Notes under the pieces: generated by a model
The model's database searches: none
What the model saw: the letters and a program-made list of their open reading frames with translations, nothing else
Told to the model about the DNA's origin: nothing
Part shown: piece after piece, positions 8,689 through 16,767 of the stretch
Layout of the letters: the number at the start of each line of letters is the position of its first letter
Position numbering within the stretch: the first letter of the stretch is position 1
NCBI GenBank assembly: GCA_963698265.1
Contig: CAVOQC010000001.1
Location: 62,001-126,000, forward strand
Source: FEB-7 sp963698265
GTDB lineage: Bacteria; Pseudomonadota; Gammaproteobacteria; Burkholderiales; Usitatibacteraceae
Length of the DNA stretch: 64,000 bases
Direction of reading: 5' to 3'
Translations under genes and position numbers: made by a program

Positions 8689-9465
8689 TCAGCCCCCTGC
8701 CCTTCCGAGAACGCGTCGCACGCGCTTCAGGTCCTCTGGCGTGTCCACGCCCGGCTCCACCGGGCCGTTCCAGAAGACGATCGCGATGCGGTGGCCGTGG
8801 CCCAGGGCGCGAAGCTGTTCCAGCGCCTCGAAGCGCTCGGCGGGCGTCTGCGAAAGCCCCGGGTATTTGCGAAGGAATCCCACGCGGTAGGCATAGATGC
8901 CGACGTGGCGAAGCGCCGGAAACCCGGGCGGAAGCTTGCCCTTCGTGGCGGCGAAAGCGTCGCGCGCGTAGGGGATGGGCGCCCGCGAGAAGTACGTCGC
9001 GTACCCGTCGGTGTCGTGGACGACCTTCACGACGTTCGGGTCGAAGAAGGCCTTCGCGGTGGTGATCGGGTGCACGGCGGTGGCCACCGAGGCCTTCGGA
9101 CGCAGGGCGAGTTCCTTCGCCACCGCGCGGATGAGGAGCGGGTCGATCAGCGGCTCGTCGCCCTGCACGTTCACGACGATCTCTGCGTCGCCCAGGCCGA
9201 GGAGGTCGACCGCCTCGGCGAGGCGGTCCGTTCCCGTCGGGTGCGCCGACGAGGTGGTGCACACCCGCCAGTCGAGCGCGGCCATCGCGTCGGCGATGTC
9301 CGCATGGTCGGTGGCGATCACCACGTCCTCCGCGCCGCTTTCCGCGGCTCGCTCCGCCACCCACGCGACCATGGGCTTGCCTGCGATGTCGGCGAGCATC
9401 TTCCCGGGCAGTCGCGTCGAGCGAAGCCGCGCGGGGATGATGACCTTGAAGGTGAACGCCTTCAC
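8689..9465 (-). CDS. kdsB: 3-deoxy-manno-octulosonate cytidylyltransferase
   Basis: KdsB activates Kdo with CTP to give CMP-Kdo for the lipopolysaccharide inner core. The 258-residue protein has the nucleotide-binding signature PARLRSTRLPGK, the HPTGTDRLAEA motif and the metal-binding VQGDEPLI, all as in the family. The start is a GTG with only a poor ribosome-binding site. It lies in the lpxK-ycaR-kdsB order typical of proteobacteria and 48 bases after ycaR, consistent with one envelope operon. Confidence 0.95.
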   Translation of the reverse strand: MKAFTFKVIIPARLRSTRLPGKMLADIAGKPMVAWVAERAAESGAEDVVIATDHADIADAMAALDWRVCTTSSAHPTGTDRLAEAVDLLGLGDAEIVVNVQGDEPLIDPLLIRAVAKELALRPKASVATAVHPITTAKAFFDPNVVKVVHDTDGYATYFSRAPIPYARDAFAATKGKLPPGFPALRHVGIYAYRVGFLRKYPGLSQTPAERFEALEQLRALGHGHRIAIVFWNGPVEPGVDTPEDLKRVRRVLGRAGG

Positions 9466-9512
9466 GGCCCCGCGAGCCCGTGCCTGCCGCAGCTCACCTG
9501 CCCCGCCACGAT

Positions 9513-9692
9513 TCAGGCCTCCTCGTCGGGCGCGAGCTTCCTGGCCTCCTCCTCGAGCATGACCGGGATGTCGTCGCGGACGGGGAAGGCGAGGCGGTCG
9601 GCGCTGCAGATGAGCTCATGGGGCTCGCGGCGATGCACGAGCGGGCCCTTGCAGATCGGGCAGACGAGGATCTCGAGGAGCTTGGGGTCCAT
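9513..9692 (-). CDS. ycaR: Trm112/YcaR family small zinc-ribbon-like protein
   Basis: 59-residue protein of the Trm112-like family commonly found between lpxK and kdsB. It has CPICKGPL near residues 11-18, a further Cys in ELICSADRLAFPVRD and the conserved DIPVML end. Only three of the usual cysteines are present, so zinc binding is uncertain. Its ATG overlaps the lpxK stop codon as ATGA, showing translational coupling. Its function in bacteria is poorly defined. Confidence 0.9.
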   Translation of the reverse strand: MDPKLLEILVCPICKGPLVHRREPHELICSADRLAFPVRDDIPVMLEEEARKLAPDEEA

Positions 9693-10720
9693 CAGGGGCG
9701 TGTCCGGGCGGCGAGGCGTTCGAGGAGAAAGGCGTCGAAATCCGGCGGCAGCGCCGCTTCGACGCGTAGGAACCACATCCGCGCATCGGCGAATGCCGCG
9801 CATTTTACGGCATCCTTCTCGGTCATGACGACGAGTTCCGCGCCCGGCAGGCGCAGCTCGGCCGGCTGGAACTGGTGGTGGTCGGGAAAGGGATGGCGAT
9901 CGGCCACCACGCCCAGACGCCCGAGGTGGGCGAAGAAGCGCTGCGGGTTGCCGATGCCCGCCACGGCCGCGATGCGACGCCCCCGTGCTGCCGGAACGAA
10001 CTCCTCGGGCGCGAGGTCCTCGCCGGAAAAGGAGACGAAGCGCTCGCCTGCGAGCGTCATCGCGAACTGTCGCGGAGCCGGGACCCGGTCGGAGTACCCG
10101 CCGTTCACCACCGCCGCGTCGACGCTCCTCAGGCGCGAGACAGGTTCGCGAAGCGGCCCCGAGGGCAGGGGCAGGCCGTTGCCGAAACCGCGCTCGCCGT
10201 CGACGACGGCGATCTCCACGTCGCGCGCGAGCGCGTAATGCTGCAGGCCGTCGTCGCTCACCAGGACGTCGGTCTCAGGGTGCGCCGCCAGGAGCGCGCG
10301 CGCCGCCGCCGGACGGTCCGGCGAGAGGTAGACGGGCACGCGCGTGCGGCGCGCGATGAGGACGGGTTCGTCGCCGAAGTATTCCGGGGTGGCCACGCCG
10401 GGCAGGACGCGCACCACGCCGTGCGGATCGGCGTCGGTGGGAGGCACGCGCCCGTAGCCCCGCGAGACGACGCCCGGCTTGTGTCCCGCACGGCGCAGCG
10501 AGTCGACGATCGCGATGACCAGCGGGGTCTTGCCCGTGCCGCCGGCCGTGATGTTGCCCACCACGATCACCGGAACCGGGGCCCTCCACGACGGCAGGAT
10601 GCGGGCGCGATAGAGCGCGGCGCGCAGGCTGGTCAGCAGGCGGAACGCCAGCGCGAGCGGCAGGAAGACGAGGGCGCCGCCGCCGAGGCGCTGCCATTCC
10701 CGCTCGAACCAGGCGCGCAT
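9692..10720 (-). CDS. lpxK: Tetraacyldisaccharide 4'-kinase
   Basis: LpxK phosphorylates the 4' position of the lipid A disaccharide at the cytoplasmic face of the inner membrane. Seen here: the N-terminal hydrophobic helix (LVFLPLALAFRLL), the Walker A-like GNITAGGTGKTPL (about residues 56-68), and the SRGYGR and DDGLQH motifs of the family. I used the ATG giving MRAWFEREW; an in-frame TTG two codons upstream is a less likely alternative. exbD lies 28 bases upstream and ycaR overlaps downstream, the classic exbB-exbD-lpxK arrangement. Confidence 0.95.
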   Translation of the reverse strand: MRAWFEREWQRLGGGALVFLPLALAFRLLTSLRAALYRARILPSWRAPVPVIVVGNITAGGTGKTPLVIAIVDSLRRAGHKPGVVSRGYGRVPPTDADPHGVVRVLPGVATPEYFGDEPVLIARRTRVPVYLSPDRPAAARALLAAHPETDVLVSDDGLQHYALARDVEIAVVDGERGFGNGLPLPSGPLREPVSRLRSVDAAVVNGGYSDRVPAPRQFAMTLAGERFVSFSGEDLAPEEFVPAARGRRIAAVAGIGNPQRFFAHLGRLGVVADRHPFPDHHQFQPAELRLPGAELVVMTEKDAVKCAAFADARMWFLRVEAALPPDFDAFLLERLAARTRP

Positions 10721-10748
10721 GGGCAAATCCGCGCTCGGCAGCCCGCCC

Positions 10749-11165
10749 CTACTTGCGGGACTGGGTGGTGAAGGAGATGTGGTTGTAGCCCGCGAGCCGC
10801 GCGGCCTCCATCACGTTCACCACGGACTGGTGCGTGGCCACGGCGTCGGCGCTGATCGCAACGACCGGCTCCTTCGCCCCCTTGGCGGCGTCCTGCAGGC
10901 GGCTGGCGAGCCCGGCCGGGTTGTCGAACGCGACGGCCGTCCCGTTGATCGCGTAGCGGCCGTTCGCGTCCACGGCGACGGAGAGCACCTGCGGGCGGTC
11001 GGGGGATTTCTCCGCCGCCGATTCCGGCAGGTTGATCTGCAACTCGGCGAAGCGGCTGTAGGTCGTGGTGAGGAAGAGGAAGATCAGGATGACGATGAGG
11101 ATGTCGATCAGCGGGATCAGGTTGATCTCCGGCTCCTCGCGCGCGCGCCCGCGGCGAAAATTCAT
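10749..11165 (-). CDS. exbD: ExbD/TolR family biopolymer transport protein
   Basis: 138-residue ExbD/TolR-type protein: a short basic cytoplasmic start (NFRRGRARE), one membrane helix beginning NLIPLIDILIVILIFL with the conserved proton-conducting Asp at residue 21, and a periplasmic domain. With ExbB it forms the proton-driven motor that energises outer-membrane transport. Its ATG overlaps the exbB stop codon as ATGA. Because it adjoins lpxK rather than tonB, ExbD is the customary name, but a lipid-transport role for this lpx-linked pair is possible. Confidence 0.92.
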   Translation of the reverse strand: MNFRRGRAREEPEINLIPLIDILIVILIFLFLTTTYSRFAELQINLPESAAEKSPDRPQVLSVAVDANGRYAINGTAVAFDNPAGLASRLQDAAKGAKEPVVAISADAVATHQSVVNVMEAARLAGYNHISFTTQSRK

Positions 11166-11770
11166 GCGCGCCGTTCGCCCCGGAGTATCTCGACCAGCTT
11201 GACCGCCTGGCTTTCCATCTCGACGACCAGCACGTCCACGCGGTTGCGGAAATGGCGGTAGAAGATCACCGCCGGAATGGCCACGCCGATCCCGAAGAGC
11301 GTGTTGTAGAGGGCCACCGAGACTCCGTGCGCGAGTTGCCCGGGGTTGCCGCCGGCCGGAGTCTGGGAGCCGAAGATCTCGATCATCCCGACGATGGTGC
11401 CGAAGAGCCCGAGCAGCGTGGACACGGTGGCGACCGTGCCGAGCGTGTTGAGGAAACGCTCGAGTTCGAGGGAGACGGCGCGGCCCGCGTCCTCGATCGC
11501 GTCCTTGATCACCTCGCGCGGGCTCTTCTCGTTGACCAGCGCCGCGGCGAAGATGCGGCCGATGAGGGGTCCCTGCAGCAGGCGGTTGAGCAGGTCCGGG
11601 GTCACGCCCTTCGCCTGGTACTCGCGGATGGTGGCCGGAAGCAGTTCGCGCGGCGCGATGAGCGGCGTGCGCAGCGACCAGAATCGCTCGATGATGATGG
11701 CCAGGGCGACGATGGAAGTCGCGATGATGAACCAGATCGGCCAGCCGGCCGCTTCGATGATCGACAGCAC
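11162..11770 (-). CDS. exbB: ExbB/TolQ family proton channel protein
   Basis: 202-residue MotA/TolQ/ExbB-family inner-membrane protein with three hydrophobic segments: one near the N-terminus (WFIIATSIVALAIII), then a pair around the conserved ATVSTLLGLFGTIVGMIEIF and GVAIPAVIFYRHF segments. The GTG start was preferred over upstream in-frame codons because AGAGGA lies at a suitable distance and the sequence begins as the family does (LSIIEAAGWPIW). It is the first gene of the leftward operon and faces a 543-base divergent intergenic region. Confidence 0.92.
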   Translation of the reverse strand: MLSIIEAAGWPIWFIIATSIVALAIIIERFWSLRTPLIAPRELLPATIREYQAKGVTPDLLNRLLQGPLIGRIFAAALVNEKSPREVIKDAIEDAGRAVSLELERFLNTLGTVATVSTLLGLFGTIVGMIEIFGSQTPAGGNPGQLAHGVSVALYNTLFGIGVAIPAVIFYRHFRNRVDVLVVEMESQAVKLVEILRGERRA

Positions 11771-12012
11771 GCGTGGAGTTCCTCTGCGAGAAATCGCACG
11801 GCATTTTCGCCTGCCGACACGCGTTCCACAAGCCCTAGTGCCGCGAGGCGCCCGCGGACACAAGAGCGCTCACAAATCACTTTAATCCGGGGCGGACCCG
11901 CCGGCCCCGAATCGAGGCCCGGCGCGACTTTGCGGCCGAAATCCCCCGGAAAGTCGCGTCGATTCTCGCGTGTCTCCGGCCCGCGACAGGTGCAGGCAGG
12001 CGGTGTGGCGAA

Positions 12013-12047
12013 TCATCCACAGAGCCTGTGGATAAGCCTGTGGATTC
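12013..12047. promoter_or_regulatory. Cluster of three DnaA-box-like 9-mers
   Basis: TTATCCACA is perfect on the minus strand (12027-12035). TCATCCACA, one mismatch, is on the plus strand (12013-12021), and GAATCCACA, two mismatches, on the minus strand (12039-12047). The first pair forms an inverted repeat (ATCCACA, 5-base spacer, TGTGGAT), and GCCTGTGGAT is directly repeated with a 12-base period. An AT-rich tract follows about 30 bases to the right. Binding by DnaA is inferred from the consensus only. Confidence 0.5.
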
Positions 12048-12097
12048 CTCGCGGGGGGCTTCGGCAAGTGGCCTTCTCATAAGGCTTTTTTTTCCGC

Positions 12098-12114
12098 CGC
12101 TCATTTTTTGAGCG
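12098..12114. repeat. Small hairpin in AT-rich tract
   Basis: CGCTCA, five T residues, then TGAGCG: a 6-bp stem with a T loop. It sits between an 8-T run (12086-12093) and a further imperfect repeat around GAGCGCAATCGCTT. It is not followed immediately by a T-run that would make a standard terminator. Confidence 0.35.
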
Positions 12115-12313
12115 CAATCGCTTAAAGCCCATTAATCAAACACTTAGAGTTTTTTTCGGATGTCAAGCGGCGTTCGAATCGAGAGTGCGCGCAGTCCCTG
12201 CGGTGACGCCCGCAGGACGGTGGATAGACGGCCCTCCCGCGCACCGGGCTTTCCCTCTGAAACGGGCCGGATTTCCCTCCCGTTTGGTCCGAAAGGGCCT
12301 AGGATTCGGCCCC

Positions 12314-13642
12314 ATGGCGTCCATCCCCGCCGCACCCCCCCTCACCGTGAGCGAGCTGAACCGGCGCTCGCGCCAGCTCCTCGAGAACCAGATCGGCCTC
12401 GTGTGGGTGACGGGCGAGATTTCCCGCGCCACGCTCGCGAGCTCCGGCCACTGGTACTTCGTCCTGAAGGACGAGGCGGCGGCGGTCGACTGCGCGATGT
12501 TCAAGGGCCGCGCCCAGCATCTGGACTTCCGGCCCGAGAACGGGCTGAAGGTGGAGGTGCGCGCGCGGGTGACGGTGTACGAGCCCCGCGGTGCCTACCA
12601 GCTCGCCGTGGAGCAGATGCGCCACGCGGGCCTGGGCGCGCTCTTCGAGGCCTTCGAGAAGCTGAAGACGCGGCTCGCCCGCGAAGGCCTCTTCGACGAA
12701 GCGCGCCGCAAACCCCTTCCCGCCCATCCGGGGACGATCGGCATCGTCACCTCCCCCGCGGCCGCGGCGCTGCGCGACATCCTGGCCACGCTCGCACGGC
12801 GCGCTCCCATGATCCCGGTGATCCTCTATCCCACGCTCGTGCAGGGCGAAGGCGCGGCCGCGCAGCTCGCCCGCGCGATAGAAAGGGCCAACGCCCGGCG
12901 CGAGTGCGACGTGCTCATCGTGGCAAGAGGCGGCGGCAGCCTCGAGGACCTGTGGGCCTTCAACGAGGAGATCGTCGCGCGCGCCATCGCCGCGTCGGCG
13001 ATCCCGGTGGTGAGTGGCGTGGGCCACGAGACCGACTTCACGATCGCCGATTTCGTGGCCGACCTGCGCGCGCCCACGCCGACGGCGGCCGCCGCCGCGG
13101 CGAGTCCGGACCGGGAAGCGCTTGCCTTGCAGCTGCGCCGCGCCCGAACACGCCTCGCGCGCGCGGCGATCCGCGCCATCGACGAGGCCGCCCAGCGCCT
13201 GGATCTTTCGGCGCGAAGGCTCCTCACGCCCGCGGAACGCCTGTCACGTGGCCGCGAGCAGGTGGCGGCCCTGGCGAAGCGCCTGGGCCTGCAGGTGCGC
13301 CAGGCCGTGGGCCTGCGCGCCGCCGCGATTCGTGGCCTCGCGCCGAGGCTTCGCGCCGCCGCGCCCGGGCTGCGCGAAGCCTCGCGCGACCTGGACAGGC
13401 TGCAGCGCCGTCTCGCCGCCGCAGCCTCGCGCGTGCAGCGCGACCGCCGCGCGCGGCTCGCGGCCGCAGCGGCCTCCGTGTCGCACCTCGATCCCGCGCA
13501 GGTGCTTTCGCGCGGCTACGCCATCGTGCGGGCCGACGACGGCACGGTGATCCGTTCCGGCGCTGCGGTCGCACGGGGCGACGGGCTCGACATCACGTTC
13601 TCCGAGGGCGGCGCAAAGGTCACGGTGGACGCTCCGCGCTGA
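12314..13642 (+). CDS. xseA: Exodeoxyribonuclease VII large subunit
   Basis: 442-residue XseA, which with XseB degrades single-stranded DNA. An N-terminal OB-fold (VWVTGEISRATLASSGHWYF) is followed by the nuclease core motifs TSPAAAALRDI, ARGGGSLEDLWAFNEE and SGVGHETDFTIAD. A long Arg/Ala-rich helical region and the C-terminal LSRGYAIVR motif complete it. I chose the ATG giving MASIPAAPPLTVSELN; the frame is open further upstream, but that part has no family similarity. AGGA lies nine bases before the ATG. xseB is not adjacent. Confidence 0.95.
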   Translation: MASIPAAPPLTVSELNRRSRQLLENQIGLVWVTGEISRATLASSGHWYFVLKDEAAAVDCAMFKGRAQHLDFRPENGLKVEVRARVTVYEPRGAYQLAVEQMRHAGLGALFEAFEKLKTRLAREGLFDEARRKPLPAHPGTIGIVTSPAAAALRDILATLARRAPMIPVILYPTLVQGEGAAAQLARAIERANARRECDVLIVARGGGSLEDLWAFNEEIVARAIAASAIPVVSGVGHETDFTIADFVADLRAPTPTAAAAAASPDREALALQLRRARTRLARAAIRAIDEAAQRLDLSARRLLTPAERLSRGREQVAALAKRLGLQVRQAVGLRAAAIRGLAPRLRAAAPGLREASRDLDRLQRRLAAAASRVQRDRRARLAAAAASVSHLDPAQVLSRGYAIVRADDGTVIRSGAAVARGDGLDITFSEGGAKVTVDAPR

Positions 13643-13665
13643 TTCCTCGCGGCCTGCGCCGGGGG

Positions 13666-13671
13666 TATAGT
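13666..13671 (+). promoter_or_regulatory. Possible -10 element for the dodecin-like gene
   Basis: TATAGT, five of six consensus bases, lies 34 bases upstream of the dodecin-like ATG in the short gap after xseA. The -35 region is poor. The strong AGGAGG that follows suggests this small gene is expressed separately and well. Confidence 0.35.
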
Positions 13672-13704
13672 GGATCGGCCACCCAACCCCAGGAGGAAAA
13701 CAGC

Positions 13705-13947
13705 ATGGCCAAGAAGGCGAAGAAAGCGCGGGCGTCCACGCCCGCCGTCTACAAGATCACCGAGATAGTCGGCACGAGTCCCTCCTCGTTCGCCGATGCG
13801 GCAGCCAACGGCATCAAGGCGGCCTCGAAGAGCCTGCGCGACCTGCGGGTAGCCGAAGTGACCCAGCTCGACGTGAAGATCGAGAACGGCAAGCTCCTCT
13901 ACCGCGCCAGGATGCAGGTGAGCTTCAAGTACCACGGGGACGACTGA
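13705..13947 (+). CDS. Dodecin-like small protein
   Basis: 80-residue protein with the dodecin fold pattern (VYKITEIVGTSPSSFADA, then a helix KAASKSLRDLRVAEV, then strands ending ARMQVSFKYHGDD) after a Lys/Ala-rich start. Dodecins form hollow dodecamers that bind flavins. However, the flavin-stacking Trp that follows LR in classical members is replaced by Val in LRVAEV, so flavin storage is doubtful. The strong AGGAGG ribosome-binding site ends eight bases before the ATG. The 3' end overlaps the convergent miaA by 23 bases. Confidence 0.82.
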   Translation: MAKKAKKARASTPAVYKITEIVGTSPSSFADAAANGIKAASKSLRDLRVAEVTQLDVKIENGKLLYRARMQVSFKYHGDD

Positions 13948-14890
13948 TCCCCCGCTGGCCCAGGAATCGCTCCACGCGCCCCGCCACCTCCGTCGCGAGG
14001 TCGGGGCGCAGGCAGTCCACCCGTTCCACCTCCCGCATCGCCCGCAGCCACGTGAGCTGGCGCTTGGCCAGTTGCCGCGTGGCCGCGATGCCGCGCGCGG
14101 GCAACGTCGATGCCGGCGCGGCGGCCTCGAGCGTTTCCCACACCTGGCGGTAGCCCACCGCCCGCATCGACGGCAGGCCCGCCGCGAGCGCGTGCCGGGC
14201 GCGCAGCGAGACGACCTCCTCCACCAATCCCGCGGCGAGCATCGCCAGGAAGCGTTCCTCGATCCGGCGGTGCAGCACGGCGCGGTCCGACGGCTCGAGC
14301 GCGATGGCCAGCGCGGAAAACGGCGGCGGCGGGCGTCCTTCGCCCGCGATGATCGCGGTGAGGGTCCGTCCCGCGAGGCGATACACCTCCAGGGCCCGCT
14401 GGATGCGCTGGGCGTCGCGGGGATCGAGCCGGGCCGCCGCGACCGGATCGACGCGCGCGAGCTGCGCGTGCAGCGCCGGCCATCCCTGCTCGCGGGCGAG
14501 CTCCTCCAGTTCCGCGCGAATCGCGGGATCGGCCGCCGGGAGTTGCGCCATCCCGCGCATGAGTGCCCGTTCGTAGAGCATCGTGCCGCCCACGAAGAGC
14601 GGCAAGCGCCCGCGCGAGGCGATCTCTCCGGCGATGCGCAGCGCATCGGCGCAAAATCGCCCTGCCGAGTAAGCCTCAGTGGGCTCGACGATGTCGATCA
14701 GGTGGTGCGCCGCCGAAGCCCGCGCCGCCGCGTCGGGCTTGGCCGTGCCGATGTCCATGCCGCGGTAGACGAGCGCCGAATCGACGCTCACGATCTCCAC
14801 GGGAAAGCGGGCGGCGAGTGCGAGGGACACCGCGGTCTTGCCGCTCGCGGTAGGCCCCAGGACGAAGACGGCGGGAGCTTGCCCCGGCAT
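13925..14890 (-). CDS. miaA: tRNA dimethylallyltransferase
   Basis: MiaA adds a dimethylallyl group to adenosine 37 of tRNAs that read codons beginning with U. The 321-residue protein has the P-loop GPTASGKTAVS (residues 12-22), DSALVYRGMDIGTAKP, GGTMLYERAL, and the C-terminal TRQLAKRQLTWLR, all family hallmarks. It lies seven bases downstream of mutL, the common mutL-miaA pairing. Its 3' end overlaps the dodecin-like gene tail to tail. Confidence 0.96.
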   Translation of the reverse strand: MPGQAPAVFVLGPTASGKTAVSLALAARFPVEIVSVDSALVYRGMDIGTAKPDAAARASAAHHLIDIVEPTEAYSAGRFCADALRIAGEIASRGRLPLFVGGTMLYERALMRGMAQLPAADPAIRAELEELAREQGWPALHAQLARVDPVAAARLDPRDAQRIQRALEVYRLAGRTLTAIIAGEGRPPPPFSALAIALEPSDRAVLHRRIEERFLAMLAAGLVEEVVSLRARHALAAGLPSMRAVGYRQVWETLEAAAPASTLPARGIAATRQLAKRQLTWLRAMREVERVDCLRPDLATEVAGRVERFLGQRGISRPRGT

Positions 14891-14897
14891 GGGTTGC

Positions 14898-16640
14898 CTA
14901 GCGGCCGCGCAGGAACAGGCGGTCGAGATCGGCCATCGAGAACTGCACCCAGGTCGGCCGGCCGTGGTTGCAGCTGCCGGCCCGCTCGGTCTCTTCCATC
15001 TCGCGCAGCAGCGCGTTCATCTCCGGCACGGTGAGGCTGCGATTGGCGCGCACGGCGGCGTGGCATGCCATCGTGGAGAGAATCTCGTTTCGCCGCTCGA
15101 CGAGGGCGCGGCTCGCCCCGAACTCGCGCATCTCGGAGAGGACCGAGCGCAGCATGGCCGGCGCATCGAGATCGGCGAGCATCGCCGGCACCGCGCGAAT
15201 CACCAGCTCGCGCGGACCCGCGGCGCCCGCCTCGAATCCCAGGCTCGCGATCGCCTCGGCGGAACGCTCGGCCTCCTCGATCTCCTCGGCCGTCGCCGGC
15301 ATCGCGATGGGTACGAGCAGTGGCTGCGCGGGCAGGCGCGAGACGTCCAGTGCTCCCTTGAGCTTCTCGTAGACGATGCGCTCGTGGGCCGCGTGCATGT
15401 CCACCAGCACGAGCCCGGCCGCGTTCTGCGCGAGCACGAAGACGCCGTGCAGCTGCGCGAGCGCGTAGCCGAGCGTGGCTGGGGCGCCGGGGTCGGCCTG
15501 CGCGGCCGCCGCCGCGCCGCTCGCTGCCGCATCGCTCACCGCCGCGGAGAAGAACGCCTGGTAGCGCTCTGCAGGCTGCGAAACGCCGAGGGAAGCCTGG
15601 GAGAAGCCCGCAGGCGCCGCAACCGGCGGCGGCACGGCGCGCCCGGCGCCCGCGAGAGGGGAGGCGAGCGAGCGCGACAGCGCGTGGAAGACGAACTGGT
15701 GCACGGCGCCGGCGTCGCGGAACCGCACCTCGATCTTGGCCGGATGCACGTTCACGTCGACCAGGCGCGGGTCCGCGTCCAGGAAGAGCACGTAGGCCGG
15801 GTGCCGATCGTGGTGCAGCACGTCCGCGTAGGCCTCGCGGATGGCGTGGGAGACGACCTTGTCGCGTACGAATCGGCCGTTCACGAAGAGATACTGCGCG
15901 TCGCGGGTCGCCCGCGTGAAACCGGGGGCCGCCACGAAACCGGAAAGCCGGACTGACGCGCCCGCCACGTCGACCTCGACCGCGGACCCGGCGAACTCCT
16001 CGCCCACCACGCCGGCGCACCGCTGCCTCGCGGTGCCTGGCGAAAGATGGGCCACGCGCCTGCCGTTGTGCGCGAGCGAGAAGGCGACGGCCGGCCGCGA
16101 AAGCGCCATGCGCGAGAAGGATTCCTCGCAGCGGGCGAATTCCGTCGCCTCGCTCTTCAGGAACTTCCTCCGCGCGGGCGTGTTGTAGTAGAGCTCCTCC
16201 ACCTCCACGGTGGTACCGGCCGCGAGTGCGGCGGGTTCGGCCGGCGAGAGCGCGCCGCCGTCGCAGGCGATGCGCCACGCGTGCCGCTCCTGCGCACGCC
16301 GGCTGGTCAGCGCGAGCCGCGAGACCGCCCCGATGGAGGCGAGCGCCTCCCCGCGGAAGCCCAGGGTCGCCGCGCGCTCGAGATCCTCGAGCGTGGCGAT
16401 CTTGCTGGTTGCGAAGCGCGCGAGCGCGAGCGGCAGGTCGGCCGCGTCGATCCCGGAACCGTCGTCGGCCACCCGGATCCGGCGCATCCCGCCCTCGGCG
16501 AGATCGACCGAGACCGACTGCGCGCCCGCGTCGAGGCTGTTCTCGACCAGCTCCTTCAGCGCGGACGCCGGGCGTTCCACCACCTCGCCGGCAGCGATCT
16601 GGTTCACCAGCAGTTCGGGTAGCGCGCGGATGTGGCCCAT
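14898..16640 (-). CDS. mutL: DNA mismatch repair protein MutL
   Basis: 580-residue MutL that links MutS mismatch recognition to strand incision. The GHKL ATPase motifs are clear: ELVENSLDAGA, DDGSGID, ATSKI and GFRGEALASIG in the first 105 residues. After a variable linker rich in Ala and Pro, the C-terminal dimerisation domain carries DMHAAHERIVYE. This fits the endonuclease motif DQHA-x2-E-x4-E with Met for Gln, and NHGRPTW is near the end. This points to a MutL that itself nicks DNA, as expected in bacteria without MutH. The ATG start gives the standard GHIRALPELLVNQIAAGEV. Confidence 0.96.
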   Translation of the reverse strand: MGHIRALPELLVNQIAAGEVVERPASALKELVENSLDAGAQSVSVDLAEGGMRRIRVADDGSGIDAADLPLALARFATSKIATLEDLERAATLGFRGEALASIGAVSRLALTSRRAQERHAWRIACDGGALSPAEPAALAAGTTVEVEELYYNTPARRKFLKSEATEFARCEESFSRMALSRPAVAFSLAHNGRRVAHLSPGTARQRCAGVVGEEFAGSAVEVDVAGASVRLSGFVAAPGFTRATRDAQYLFVNGRFVRDKVVSHAIREAYADVLHHDRHPAYVLFLDADPRLVDVNVHPAKIEVRFRDAGAVHQFVFHALSRSLASPLAGAGRAVPPPVAAPAGFSQASLGVSQPAERYQAFFSAAVSDAAASGAAAAAQADPGAPATLGYALAQLHGVFVLAQNAAGLVLVDMHAAHERIVYEKLKGALDVSRLPAQPLLVPIAMPATAEEIEEAERSAEAIASLGFEAGAAGPRELVIRAVPAMLADLDAPAMLRSVLSEMREFGASRALVERRNEILSTMACHAAVRANRSLTVPEMNALLREMEETERAGSCNHGRPTWVQFSMADLDRLFLRGR

Positions 16641-16767
16641 CGTGGAATCGCGGTCCGGAGCCGGTCCGCGGCAGGGGAGGAATCGGCCTCGAAAGCAAGG
16701 CGAATGTTACACTCAACGCAGGGGATTGAGGGCGCCCACGCCCCTGCCCGAAAGACCGCGGAGCGGC

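Larger units (their letters stand above)
11771..12313. other. Divergent intergenic region between exbB and xseA
   Basis: No convincing protein gene is present. The left part is ordinary GC-rich sequence with a palindrome GAGCGCTC at 11864-11871. The middle has DnaA-box-like sequences (12013-12047). From about 12075 to 12160 the sequence becomes AT-rich with two long T-runs, and from 12165 it returns to GC-rich leader in front of xseA. It must carry the promoters for exbB and xseA, but no hexamer pair is good enough to assign. Confidence 0.6.

Noticed and set aside
12013..12160. Main chromosomal origin of replication
   Set aside because: Only three box-like sites, two imperfect, and none of the usual neighbours. 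Kept as a finding about DnaA boxes, not called as an origin.
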